DNA of 64,000 nucleotides from Pictodentalium vernedei (lineage: Eukaryota; Mollusca; Scaphopoda; Dentaliida; Dentaliidae), in the NCBI GenBank assembly GCA_031216915.1, contig CM062289.1, positions 249,359,113 to 249,423,112 of the forward strand, in the 5' to 3' direction. Shown one piece after another: positions 10,966 through 22,060 of this stretch. The translations under genes were made by a program, and so were the position numbers. Under the pieces are notes generated by a model. It saw only the letters and a program-made list of their open reading frames with translations, searched no databases and had not been told where the DNA came from. Positions within the stretch are counted from its first letter, which is position 1; each line of letters opens with the position of its first letter.

Positions 10966-11923
10966 AGTGGAATCCAGCCAGAGAACTCACAGTGACAGTG
11001 TATTTGTTGCATAGGGATGTCGAGGCTGGTAGTAGCAGCTAACAGAGTTAACAGTAAGGATGTGGCGAGTGCCTGTAATAAAGGTAGCAGCAATTGCAGA
11101 ATTTGCCACTCTAGTGATGGGAGTAGATCACGGGAGTGCAGCCACTCTAGTGATGGGAGTAGGTCACTATAGTGAAATCCAAACGTAGAGGTACAGACTG
11201 GAAGAAGTGTTAGTAAAAGTGGCTAGTAATGGTTTTTTTGTACGTAATAGTGGGATGTCTCAGTTGTCGGAAACAAATCGCCAAACTGAGATAAATATCC
11301 TCTGAAAAATACCCACAGATAAGTGTCCTCAGATAGCTGTCCCCGAATAAGTAACCTCAGATTGTACATCACCGTGCCATAAGTATCGTATGTGCCCATG
11401 TGAAATAAGAGTCACATTTCGACCTATCACATAAGCACATTTCTGTCTTTTAAGCTTGTGTCTATGTCTTGTGTGTTTGTGCTAACATTATTAACAATAA
11501 CATAAGCACATCTGGGTACGATCAACAGACAGTCTTTCATCCATAATGAACCCCGCAAAACTCACGATCAAGGAACTGTATTTTCTGACCCGGGTTCAGA
11601 TGAATGGCGCGATCTGACTGAGCCTACTAAGTCTTGGACTATGATGGTGGTCTAATCAGTTCAGAGATAGCTAGCAAGCTTGTAATAGCGCTAGAAGCCA
11701 GTAGTCGCGTTGAAAGACCAAGAAGCCAGTAGTGACGCTGGAAGATTCTAGGGCCTGACAGATTGTATAGCCATTGGAGCTGTAGTAGTCATTGGAGATA
11801 GAGGGTAGAAAGTAGTATCATTGATATAAAGCATTAATACAACTAGGAGATAATGCAGGGGATAGATGATAGTGGCAGTAATCCAGAAGCTATAGCCCAT
11901 CGGCTATGTAGTAGTTACTGTAC

Positions 11924-11990
11924 ATTCGCCGTGGACTGGTCATAATCCACGTGCGGGCAGTGATGTCCACTCATGCGTTTACCCAGTCTT
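11924..11990 (+). mobile_element. Half copy of family P MITE
   Basis: GTACATTCGCCGTGGACTGG followed by TCATAATCCACGTGCGGGCA and ATGCGTTTACC match one arm only. The other arm is absent. Confidence 0.65.
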
Positions 11991-12959
11991 CCCCATCAGT
12001 CCATAGGAGGCATATAGGAGATGTATAGGAGCTGGATCATAGGTATCCTTAAATACCGAAACGAGGCTAAGAGGGATAATAAATTAGACCACATTGAGGG
12101 ATTTCTCATGGGCCTCATGGCCTCAAATGAAATGAGTCTAAGATGGATAGTAAATTAGACCTCATTGCGGGCTTTTCTTATAGCCCTCATGGCCTCATAC
12201 GACTAAAAAGGAGTGCCGAAGACCAGATGTTTTCCAAAAAGGGGTGCTGAAAATGGGGTTCCGTGGCTGTTAAATACCGAGATGAGGCTAAGAGGGATAG
12301 TAAATTAAACCTCATTGAGGGATTTTCTCATGGCACTCGTGGCCTCATACGACAAAAAAGGGATTCTCCAGAAGGTATCCTCGATAGGTTTCCTCAGATA
12401 ATACAATACCAGGTCATAGGTATCCTCAAATACTGAAATGAGGCTAAGAGTCGTATGTGCGAGTCACTCGTTCGAATAAATACTCTATGGCTTTTTTGCT
12501 CGATGGGATTCGATTCGTTCAAGCAATGACTTATTAGTAACTACTCGATAGATTCTTGGCTTTAGGAATGATATAGGCTTTAATCTAAAGGGGCCCCTCA
12601 GTACTATAACACTACGTGTTACTATTAAAATCTACGGTATGGCGGTCCTAAAAAGGGATTATGGGGGAAACTGAACCAAAAAAAACCAACTCTAGTTCAA
12701 TCGAACTTACCCACGGGGGACCCCTCTGTACTATAGCACTACGTGCTGCTCTACTACAAAATATTCTGGGGGAAATCCGTATCAAATGAAGTCAATTTCG
12801 GTAGTTTGGGGTGGATTTTGGTGATTTGGAGAGATTGTCGGGTTGTTTGTGGTAATTCTTTGAATCGGGAAATTACTCTTTCACAAAGGAACATACCCTC
12901 CGAACATACCCCTATCCCATAAGAAATCGTTGGGTAACATAGCAACCACGTGCTACCAT

Positions 12960-13125
12960 AGAATCCAAGATGGCGGCCTCCAGTATACAAAATGGACGAC
13001 GGAAACACGTATAACCCTAACAACACGCGCTGCGCATGCGCACTAACACCACGTATCACTATAGGGATGACGTCACAAGATGGCTGGCCACGCGGGTTAC
13101 CATGACAACACAACATGGCGCCACT
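12960..13125 (+). promoter_or_regulatory. Promoter-like cluster: YY1, NRF-1, CRE sites in repeat E2
   Basis: AAGATGGCGGC (YY1-type) is at 12967-12977, TGCGCATGCGCA (NRF-1-type) at 13031-13042, TGACGTCA (CRE) at 13068-13075, then CAAGATGGC and AACATGGCGCC. The NRF-1/CRE spacing equals that in E1 (37 bp start to start in both). A decayed second copy at 13519-13557 has TACGCATGCGCA and has lost the CRE. Function is inferred from motifs only. Confidence 0.5.
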
Positions 13126-14514
13126 TTAATCTGCACCAGAGATAGCTAGTAGTTAGAACAAGGCAGAAAATCTAATAGTAGTTACAAAACACCAAATTTA
13201 CTCCAAGTCTGGACTTTTCTGCACTACCGCAGTACACTTCGGGCCAAGCAAACAGTCCATTGGTCAAACCTTACTTGCTTAACGGCCCTGTAGCACTTCG
13301 TTCTTCTGAAGATGGCAGTCTTGAAAAGCCCGTTTGAGTAATTTATGGTAGCCACCGGGTCGTTTCTGGTAATTAGATATACTCGCAATCATTCGAACAT
13401 ACGATCCCAACACACCCATACTTCATCCTAGCCCTACCACGTCATACAACCCCCCACTTGTCATAATACATAGTACAAAATAGGCGACGAAAACACGTAT
13501 TTCCCTAACAACCCGCGCTACGCATGCGCACTGACATCACGTATCACACGATAATCGCGTCACAGAATGTTTGTTCCGGTGGCCTACCATTACAACACCA
13601 GTGATACTCACATTTCACGGCGACATGACCTCACACGACGAGAATTTGGGTTGAAGCGTGCGAGCTGTACTTCATACGTCTCATGCCACCCAAATTTAAA
13701 GCGCTATAAAAATGATATCCCCAAAGTGGATTTTGGATGTGTTGTTTCCGGTATCACTTCTCTTTGAATGACACCAACAGTTGCCTGTTACTACTTTTCA
13801 AGGGCCAGACTGATAGGTGCTCTTTTATTACAGACGCATTGATAAAACTATAGGCCTGTTCGATAGAAGCCATTGGCGAATCGTTCAAAACACAAATGGA
13901 GACGAATTGCACAAGCCTTAGGTTTGATGTCGAATCCTGTTATTACAGATAACAATGCAAAAGTACAATACTTTCTCTTGTTCATGTATATTATATTTGC
14001 TACATTTAATTGCCAACCATTTTTCATTTTTTCAATAATTATTGTTTAAACTAAATTAAAACACAAATGAGCTGATCGTTGCCTGACGACTCCTCTGCGG
14101 TGTTGCAGCAAATTTTAGTTCCCCAGAAATTCCAACACGACGTTGATAAATGGGTAGAAATTATTTTAGAATGGCAATTTGGTAAGAATTTATCAAGAAG
14201 CACCAAACAACAATATTTTCGATAAAAGTTCATTGTTATGGAATTTTTGTAGGCGATAATGTGAATAATTTGACTTGACTTTGTTCTAACAGATTTTATA
14301 TTGAGAGTTGCGCAACATCAACATTTTCTTGATAATTTATAGGTTATTATATTAATGTATAAGTTAGTATAATAAATAGACTTACCATCTATTCTGTTAG
14401 CGAGGTAAACTCATCCCTCGAGGGAATTAATTTGTTTTTCTCTGCACGGAGGGATCGCAGCTGTCTTTAGTTGGTAACGACGGAAGACAACATGGCTAAA
14501 ACACCGAAGACGTT

Positions 14515-14585
14515 TGGCCTCCACCATGAAGAGAGCAACTCCATGACAGTGCTTTTTATCCGACTGTCGACGGGTGCTCCCTTTA
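14515..14585. repeat. Dispersed ~60 bp near-identical core, copy a
   Basis: The block GAAGAGAGCAACTCCATGAC ... CGACTGTCGACGGGTGCTCC is nearly unchanged in five places (here, 17745, 27290, 27575, 39405) while flanks differ. On the minus strand it reads KGAPVDSRIKSTVMELLSS. A GTAAGT splice-donor-like site lies on the minus strand about 130 bp away (14380s). The meaning is unknown. Confidence 0.6.
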
Positions 14586-15564
14586 TTGCGAGGCCCCTTT
14601 CTCAATTCTGTTGAGCTTTATTCTTGTGACATGTGATCAACAGTAGCGTCCCATGGTGACATATTTCAGTAAACAGTTTCACCAGCCGTCTTTTTTTTCG
14701 TCTGATAAGAGGGGCAAGGCGTCTGCAAATCTGCCGGTCATCATAACGTTTGCCGAAATACTGAGGACATGTCACTTGGGCTCAACGATATTTGGTTATG
14801 ACGACGTAATAGATCATGTATTGCAATCCGCCATGACCGATGCATCATGGGATAGAACACATTCCATGACAAAATTGAAAAGCACAGATATGCAGGTTGC
14901 TATTCTTTACAAAGTATTCTGCTCCCCGAGTCATCAACCCCCACACCCCCGGATAAAAAAAACTGCGCTAATGCGAGGCGTGAGTCTTGCACCACTTCTA
15001 CACCCTTTTTCTGTCACAACCAAACGACATCGTTTATGGCAGGATCACCAAATTGTTATTGTCATCACTGTACCTATGAAACGTGACTAGTCTTACATAA
15101 CCTTCTCTATAAATAGGATTCTTGTGAACTTCTGAAATTTTTGAAATTAAATTAATATGTCACATTGTTTTAACCTTCTCATTTCCCAATATATGATTAG
15201 TATTAACCAATAGAAGTTAATTTGCGACCATTTTGTTAAACATTTCATTATCAGAAGCATGATTAACTCTATCCAATAGAATACTTTCATTTGTAAATGA
15301 ACAAATGTATTATCTCTACCAATCAACAGGCGAGTATGTAGTCTGCTCATCAAACTTCATATTACAAGAAGAACCTCCACCCATACCGTGCTGAAGGGGT
15401 TAACTATGGACGCTTCATTTAAGGAATAACTGTTATACTTTTCAATATGTACTGAGAAATAACTTCAGTGCTTTCGGGACAAACTTCAAAATTCGCGTAG
15501 CGAGTTATGAACAAGCTTGTCTATAAACCCTTGGGGTTATTTCTAAATACACATCACCTTCTTA

Positions 15565-15802
15565 ACCAACACAACGAGAAAATGACACTTGCAAAAATAA
15601 ATTTGCACAACTGAAGGATTTCATTTGTTTGTCTCCAAAACAATGCCTATGGCCCCTCGTTAGAAAGACCTCCCCGGGCTCGTTCCAGCGAGTGATTATA
15701 CGCTATGTTTTGGAAGCTAAAATTAAAAAAAATATAAAACTTGAATGGCGTATTTTATAATTTCTGGCTCGATATTGGCCGTTATGTTTGGAGCAGGGTT
15801 AA
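15565..15802. mobile_element. Degraded piggyBac-type MITE
   Basis: ATGACACTTGCAAAAATAAA, CCTCGTTAGAAAGACC and GGCTCGTTCCAGCGAGTGAT keep the MITE order, with a mutated right end GGAGCAGGGTTAA. Equivalent copies at 18985-19222 and 29041-29280 show it predates duplication of the unit. Confidence 0.6.
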
Positions 15803-15905
15803 AACATCATGACAGTCATTTCTTATAATTTAATTATAGTCAATATATAATCGGAAATGTGATATAAGTTGGATGGTATATTAAATAAATATGGGCCTTT
15901 TAATA

Positions 15906-17419
15906 TACTGAGTCAAAAAAGAAAGTTTAATAGAAACAAATGTGAAAAATAGCATAAAAAATGAAAAAAAAATAGTTCTAATGTTGTATGTTTGTGAACA
16001 AGAAGTCGTGCAAAGAGTTTAATGACATGTTGTTGTTTTCCTCCCAACCGTAAACAATTTTGCTACGGATTTCAAAATAGCACGTGCTACCCAAGAATGT
16101 CAAACTGAATGGGTGACCGACGATTTTTTGTTTTATGTTGTGCTAGAGAGCCTGGGTTATTGAGAAAACACGCTAGTTTTTGTCTTCCGACATTTAAAAA
16201 AATGCCAAGAATAACCGAAAATCAGAGGCTACGTGCCATTGATAGGCATGAGGCTGGGATATCTCCAGATGACCTCGCTGCTGAGTTCGGAGTCACTGTG
16301 GCCACTATTTACCGTCTCATTGGAAGGTATAGAACCACTGGATCTACTGCCGACTGACTGCGTTCAGGTCGACCAAGAGTGACGACTCCTGCACAAGACC
16401 GACACATCAGGACGTCTCACTTGCGGGATCGCTTCCTTCCGGCGACGAGGACAGCAGCAATTACTCCTGGTAGAACTAACAATAGAATCAGTGCACAAAC
16501 TGCCCGCAACAGACTCGCTGAACACGGCATTCTAAGTAGGCGTCCATACCACGGACCAATCCGTACCCAACGTCATCGTACCGTCAGAATGGAATGAGTA
16601 CGCCAGTGTGTTCGTTGAACTCAGCAGCGTTGGAGCCCAGTTCTTTTTGGTGATCAATCACAATTTTGTCTACGCCGCGCTGATGGTAGGACAAGAATGT
16701 ATCGCCGACGAGGAGAACGGTTTCCTGATGCCTGTGTGCGGGAATGCGACCGTTTCGGCGGGGGTAGTGTAATGGTTTGGGCAGGAAGTTCCTTCACCGT
16801 CGAACGCAGTTGATCTTCATCGATTGTATTCTGAATGGACAGCGATGTAGGGACGAAATTCTTAGCGCTGTTGTTGTCCCGTTCTTCAACGCCAACGTCG
16901 GATTGCAGTTATTCCAGCAAGACAATGTCCGATGTCACGTGGCCCGTGTCTGTCGTGACTTTATTGAGGAGCAGAGCATCGAACTTCTTCCCTGGACCCC
17001 ACTTTCGTCAGATTTGTCGCCAATCGATCATCTTTGGGATCAATTGGACTGTCGGATACGACTTCATGATCTTCAGACGTTAGGCGATTTACGTAATGTT
17101 TTAAGGCAGAAGTGGAACGCAGTACCACAGGGTGACACCCTGAGACTTATCAGGTCCATGCGGCGTCGATGGCTTGCCATCCAAGAGGCAACGGTGGACA
17201 TACACGCTATTGGCTGCATGTGTGAACTTTTCATTCCACCCCATGTCTGAGTTGCTACGGTCTGACGTGACGCTAGCAACAGTAAGAACATGAAATTATG
17301 CAAATTCATTCAGCTAGACTCGAAATATGATTTTACAATAATTTGTTTTGGATTCAAGTCGATAATACTAAAAAAAATTGCTCCTCAAAGTTTATTATAC
17401 TTTCTTTTTTGACTTTTGA
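15906..17419 (+). mobile_element. Tc1/mariner-type transposon with TA target duplication
   Basis: Inverted ends: TACTGAGTCAAAAAAGAAAG on the left and the reverse of CTTTCTTTTTTGACTTTTGA on the right. TA duplications are at 15904-15905 and 17420-17421. The empty site survives in the two paralogues (CTTCTAATATCATCTCAG near 19316; CTTTTAATATCATCTCA near 29373), which proves the boundaries. Inside is a broken Tc1-family transposase on the plus strand. Confidence 0.9.
16202..17250 (+). pseudogene. Tc1-family transposase, broken
   Basis: The start ATG at 16202 opens MPRITENQRLRAIDRHEAG, the first helix of a paired-like DNA-binding domain; DLAAEFGVTVATIYRLIGRY is the recognition helix-turn-helix and RSGRPRVTT the GRPR AT-hook motif. 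Stop codons occur at 16355 and 16595, and the reading frame shifts near 16775. Downstream pieces show the catalytic core: FGDQSQF (first Asp), SVMVW, QQDNVRCH (second Asp) and SPIDHLWD (17030s). There are 34 residues between the second Asp and the third catalytic position, as in DD34E Tc1 enzymes, but the third residue is Asp, not Glu. The enzyme would cut and paste DNA at TA; this copy cannot be translated whole. Confidence 0.9.
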
Positions 17420-17744
17420 TATCATCTCAGTATATGGTCGTCATCCCAAATGGACAGGCTATAACACAAGACTGATAAAAATGACATGTGTCAATGATTT
17501 TCTCAGAAAAAAACATCTATTCAGAATGCAGTTCTTTTGTGGGGGACCCACTATCAGGGTTCTTCAATTTGACGAACCATCACTTACTTCCACAGATCCT
17601 TATTAGCAAATAATCTCGTTCTTTCTGCGTCTTCACTCCATAAATTTTGTTTTTCTCTGTTCGGAAGGATCGCGAGCCGTCTTCAGTTGGTAACGACGGA
17701 AGTCAGCATGGCTGAAACACTGAAGACGTTTGACCTCCACCATG

Positions 17745-17815
17745 AAGAGAGCAACTCCATGACAGTGCTTTTTATCCGACTGTCGACGGGTGCTCCCTTT
17801 ATTGCGAGATCCCTT
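17745..17815. repeat. Dispersed ~60 bp core, copy b
   Basis: Same block as at 14515-14585. On the plus strand it lies in a 37-codon frame from 17708 (starts MAETLKTFDLHHEESNSM); on the minus strand it reads KGAPVDSRIKSTVMELLSS. Confidence 0.6.
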
Positions 17816-18226
17816 TCTTAATTCTGTTGAACTTTATTCTTGTGATGTGTGATCAGTAGTGGCGTCCCTTGATGACTTATTTCAGTGAATAGTTTCTCCA
17901 GCTGTCTTTTTCTTCTGTTAAGAGCGGTAAAGCATCTGAAAATCTGCGGATATATCATTTGCTGGTGATCATAACGTTTCTGAAAGACTGATGACATGTG
18001 GATTGGATTCAGCGCTTTTTGTTTGCGACAAACTAAAAGATCATATATTGCAACCCGCCATGGGCGATGCCCCATGGGATAGAACACAATCCATGACAAA
18101 AGTGAAAAGCACAGACATGCAGATTCATATTCTTCACAATATATTCAGCTCCCTAAGTAATCAAAAGTCCCCCTGGGTAAAAACTGCGCGAATGCGAGGC
18201 GCGAGCTTTCACCACTTTTACGCCCT

Positions 18227-18478
18227 TTAACCCTTTACCTAACCTGAAAAGCAGACGACACTTGCAAAAATAATTCTTGAATAACTAATTTTTTTCTTTT
18301 TTTGTCTCAAAAACATAGGTTATGACCCCTCGTTGGAACGAGCTCGTCGAGCTCGTTCCAACGAGGGGTCATAACCTATGTTTTTGAGACAAAAAATGAA
18401 AAAAATAATGAAAATTAATTGGCGATTTTTGAGAATAGCGCTGGCCAGTTTTGGCCGTTACGTTAGGTAAAGGGTTAA
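18227..18478. mobile_element. piggyBac-type palindromic MITE, subfamily 1
   Basis: TTAA on both sides; CCCTTTACCTAACCTG left, TTAGGTAAAGGG right; palindromic centre GTTGGAACGAGCTCGTCGAG. It sits at the same point of unit B as 28289-28540 in unit C and is absent from unit A. Confidence 0.92.
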
Positions 18479-18984
18479 CTGCCATAACCAATCGATCACT
18501 GTTTATGGTGCGATCGGTAAACTCTTATTGCCATTAACTCTACCTCTCTATAAATATGATTCGTGTGAACTTTTGCAATTTTTAAAGTGAAGTTGATATA
18601 GCACTATTGTATTAACTTTCTCATTTTCCAATTCATGATTTAGAAGTTAATATGCGGCCATTTTGTTAACCCTCACATTACCAAAATCATGTTTAACACT
18701 ATCCAATGTTAATGGACAATTGTATTATCTTTAATGATCAACGGGCGATTATGTAGTCTGCGAATCAACATTCACATAATAAAAAACCTCTACCCATACC
18801 ACGCCAAAGGAATTAACTATGGGCGTTTCGTTTGAGGATTAACTTATAGTTTTGTACTTGTGTACCGAGAAACAACTTCAGTGCTTTCGAAACAAACCTC
18901 AAAGTCAGTGCAACGAGTCATGAACAAGCTTGTCTACAAGTCCTTGAGGTTATTTCAATATATACTTCATCGTCTTTCCCAACA

Positions 18985-19222
18985 CAACGAAAAACAATAC
19001 ATGCAAAAATTAATTGGCACAACTGAAATATTTCATTTTTTTGGTCTCCAATACAATGCTTATGGCACCTCGTTGGGATGAAACTCTTCGATCTCGTTCA
19101 ACATGAATAGTTATACGCTATGTTTTGGAAGCTAAAATTGAAAAAGAATGATAAAACTCGAAAGACGTGTTTTGTGAATAACACTGGTTCGATATTTGCC
19201 GTTATGTTAGGCACAGGGTTAA
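18985..19222. mobile_element. Degraded piggyBac-type MITE
   Basis: Equivalent to 15565-15802: ATGCAAAAATTAATTGGC, CACCTCGTTGGGATGA, TTCGATCTCGTTC and a right end GGCACAGGGTTAA. Confidence 0.6.
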
Positions 19223-19997
19223 AACGTGACAGTCATTCCTTATAATTTAATTATAGTCACTATATATAATCGGAAGTGTGATATAAGTTTGATGGTGTAT
19301 TAAATAAATATGGTACTTCTAATATCATCTCAGTATGTGGTTGGCATCCCAGATGGACAGTTTACAACACAAGATAGATGAAAATGACATGTGCCAATGA
19401 TTTTCTCAGGAAAACATCCACCCTGAATGCCTTTCTTTTGAGGGGTCAGTACTTTGAGGGTTTCTTCATTTTGGCGAACCAACCCCTACTTTCACAGGTT
19501 CCTTATTGGCGAATCGCCTCATTCTTTCTATGCGTTTACTCCATGCACAAGACGTTGTCACTAAGTTATAAAGGCAAACTTTCACCTGTGTTGTATTTCT
19601 TCGAAATACCAAAACATTGCTGCTTTTACTACGCCAGAACATCAGTTACAAATGTAAATTACATTTCAATCATTAAGTTTTTTTTAAAATGTTCCCCATA
19701 CAGTAGTGGTGAAAAGCGCGCGGGGGTGGTAGTTGGGGGTGTTATGAAAGGCGAAGTTCTCAATGACTGTCACTTGGAAATGACTTGTTTCCTACAGTAT
19801 ACAGTGACCCCCGTATCAGTAAAAATATCTCACAGAACTGCACATTTCCCAAAACAGTCTGGTGGTAGTGGTGATAGTTGTGGTTGGTTGGGAGGGGGCG
19901 GGGGGCGGGATATCTATATCACTTATCGTAATTTATCCTCATATTCAAAAATGGCCCAAGTATATTTTTCCCAATATATTTTTAGAACAAGTACACA

Positions 19998-20552
19998 GAG
20001 AGCTTGCGGGACGGCTGTTGTTAAAGCATTGGACTTTAAACCAAAAGGTTGATGGTGCAATCCTGACCAACAGTAACTTCGTTGTGTTCTTGGATAAGAT
20101 ACTTAACACTTAGGCTGCCGAAAGCGACGATTGTCACATATTTTTATGAGTATCTGTACGTTCGAGTAGCGCAGATCAAACCTACCATCTGATTAATTGT
20201 TGGAAAGGGCTCTTTTAATCAGATGATAGAGTTTAAAGTATGTCATAAATTTTATTCAACTTCCTCTCATACAGGAGTACATAGAGGTCCTCCATATATG
20301 AATAAAGTGGGCGTGGCTGTAAAAGGGTTAATCTCGATTGCCTACATGGGGGAACGGTTGCACTATGTACTAAGGCGCACGTCAATGTACTTTCCTTTAG
20401 CCGCAGCTAACGCTACTTTTGCAGATTTAGTAAGTTAGAGAGAATGTTAGTTGCTAGCCGGTGCTTGGTGGTTATCTGCGGGTTCTCCAGTTTGTCCGAC
20501 ACGATGTGACCCTGGCTGTTGAAAGTGTGAAAGTGTTGTTAAACGCCAATAA
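19998..20552 (+). mobile_element. tRNA-headed SINE, interrupted by a TTAA element
   Basis: The degenerate head AAAGCATTGGACTTTAAACC and core TTGTGTTCTTGGATAAG lead to ACTTAA, where a 229 bp insertion (20103-20331) begins. The body resumes at TCTCGATTGCCTACATGGGG and ends in CCGACACGATGTGACCCTGG and AACGCCAATAAAAG. The head alone is present at the matching place in copy 2 (32884-32975). Confidence 0.75.
20103..20331. mobile_element. TTAA-flanked insertion, family distinct from T and the MITEs
   Basis: The ends are TTAACACTTAGGCTGCC and GGCTGTAAAAGGGTTAA; the outer bases CACTT/AAGGG form a weak inverted repeat. Removing it with one TTAA restores the SINE core ACTTAATCTCGATTGCC, so the insertion is precise. 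Internally ATCTGATTAATTG and TAATCAGATGATAG form a hairpin. It is probably a piggyBac-type derivative. Confidence 0.65.
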
Positions 20553-21217
20553 AAGAAACAAAACAAACAGAGCGTTTACAAACCTCCAACTTGCATGTTT
20601 CATCATGTATTATTGTGGGTGTTCATTGATATTGAATAACTAAAATGTTAATTAGGATCGAAGTACAATCTCTACATCTTATCTGCAATAATCTGGTATA
20701 TATTTTGCGGGAGATGCGGATAATCCTCCTCATAATATGTCGTTTACATTCAAACAAAACTGTACACACAAAAATGGCTATTCACACTTTCTTTCTTTCA
20801 ATTTGTTTTCTTCAAAATATGCCGTTGAACTCCTCAAAGGAACAACTAAAAATGATTTTTAAATTAATTTAAAAAACAATATAAACCGAATTTAATCCAT
20901 GAAAATTTGGAGAGAATCTTTTTCAGGGCTCAGGATTCGCAGGGTCGAGCAAGCTATGTCAAGTTAAAGCAAACTACGCGTCATAATTTCAGGGACTCAA
21001 AAAAAAAGAGTGATGCCGGATAATTTCTTAGGAAGACCGACTCTATTCAAGTCCACAAAACTGAGGCACCGCAGAAGCCCCGACCCAGGGATCTTCGCTA
21101 AAGGATGTGGTTAGGGTGTCTGATCCCCCACATCAATGATTTTTCCAGCTGGGATATTTCCCTTACCATTTTAGTGTTAGATATCGCGTCTCTCTTTGTT
21201 GATAACCATGTACTTTC
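20553..21217. other. No gene seen
   Basis: AT-rich spacer of duplication copy 1. Short frames here have no recognisable domain. No repeat was identified. Confidence 0.45.
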
Positions 21218-21460
21218 TTAACTGGTAGAGATCTGGAGGCTCATATTTGGACATTACTAAATACCATAGGCTGTGACTATAACATCCACTCTCTACTGAT
21301 GGTGGTTTTATATTAACTGTGACAAGAATCAAATTTTGTTGTTGACATCTTGCTCAGTTACATTTGATTGGATAGTGCCGAGAGGCACTATCCAATCAAA
21401 TGTAACAGCTTAATATATGGTGAAAGGAAATCTGTGGTCAAGAAAAACTCTACCAGTTAA
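21218..21460. mobile_element. TTAA-flanked element, family T
   Basis: The ends TTAACTGGTAGAG and CTCTACCAGTTAA are inverted repeats including the TTAA. A central perfect hairpin (TTGATTGGATAGTGCC GAGA GGCACTATCCAATCAA) lies at about 21353-21413. Same architecture as 1722-1966 and 35294-35534. Confidence 0.82.
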
Positions 21461-21699
21461 AAGACTAGACCGGATACGTGAATTTGTGTCACATACAGTC
21501 AGTCTAACAAATGTAGTACGGTACCCATTTGGGTCTGTTGAGATCAATTTGATATATCAGTACGGTACAGGTTAATAAATAAGTTGTGTCGCGACTATAC
21601 TACATGTACATTTTATGTATTCACTAATAAATTTCTAGGATGTTTTGAATTATTTTTTTAAGTATAATCCCACCTGAATAATATTCCAATTGCGTCTTC

Positions 21700-22060
21700 G
21701 GAGGCGCGGTGGCTCATTAGGTTGAGGTGCGAATCGGTTCGAATCCCACCTGTGGCAACCGCGTTGTGTCCTTGGGCAAGACACTTCACCCCCATTGCCC
21801 ACGTGGGGGCAGGGTGGCGTTGTGTACTAAGGCATACTGCACACCGATGGTGCACCTGTTTTCAACCAATGCTAACCCTGCTTATGTGGAGTTAGTATGT
21901 TAGGGAGCTGACAGTTGCTCGTCGTTGCTCGGTGGTTCTCTTCGGGTACTCCGGCTTCCTCCACCGTAAAACTGTCGTGGTCATGATGGTCATGATTAGT
22001 CATTGTGCAGAAATATGTGACTTTAAACACCAATAAATAAATAAATATAAATAAATAACT
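21700..22060 (+). mobile_element. tRNA-headed SINE, full length, 8 bp target duplication
   Basis: Box A-like GGTGGCTCATTAGG, box B-like GGTTCGAATCC, core TTGTGTCCTTGGGCAAG, tail AACACCAATAAATAAATAAA. GCGTCTTC flanks it (21692-21699 and 22061-22068). The paralogous site in D' reads GCGTATTC once (35832 region) with no SINE, confirming the insertion. Confidence 0.92.

Larger units (their letters stand above)
10508..13610 (-). repeat. Low-copy repeat E2 (inverted relative of E1) with a tandem end
   Basis: On the minus strand it carries GTATTTGAGGATACC motifs, CCATCGAGCAAAA and a GC-rich module, matching E1 (2400-3620). Internal AGGCTAAGAGGGATA.TAAATTA.ACCTCATTG phrases repeat at about 12070, 12150 and 12290. 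The GC-rich end module is tandemly duplicated (about 12780-13130 and 13290-13610). It holds two fold-back MITE copies. Confidence 0.65.
14285..17640 (+). repeat. Unit A of the tandem dimer, interrupted by a Tc1 element
   Basis: It begins CTAACAGATTTTATATTGAG, contains the dispersed core (about 14515-14585), an old degraded MITE (15565-15802), and continues after the Tc1 insertion at ATCATCTCAGTATATGG (17422) into TGATTTTCTCAG. It lacks the MITE that units B and C carry. At that point A reads CACCCTTTTTCTGTCACAACC against CCCTTTAACTGCCATAACC in the ancestor implied by B and C. Confidence 0.75.
17500..20100 (+). repeat. Unit B of the tandem dimer
   Basis: It repeats unit A from GGAAGGATCGCGAGCCGTC (17662) through the dispersed core (17745-17815), a MITE (18227-18478), an old MITE (18985-19222) and TGATTTTCTCAGG. 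It continues further than A into ACGCCAGAACATCAGTTAC and a SINE head at about 20000. Unit C (27500-32975) aligns along its whole length. Confidence 0.75.

Noticed and set aside
14653-15090. 145-codon plus-strand frame, partly kept in units B and C
   Set aside because: The paralogous frames differ in phase and length and are also open on the minus strand. Sequence similarity is explained by the duplication, and no domain is recognised.
17818-18099. Minus-strand 94-codon frame, similar at 27647-27904
   Set aside because: The two are recent duplicates, so similarity is not evidence of selection; unit A lacks the frame.
19378-20052. Longest open frame in the window (224 codons, plus strand)
   Set aside because: It runs across unit B repeat sequence into a degraded SINE head, and the matching region in unit C is broken by insertions and stops. 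No domain is visible.
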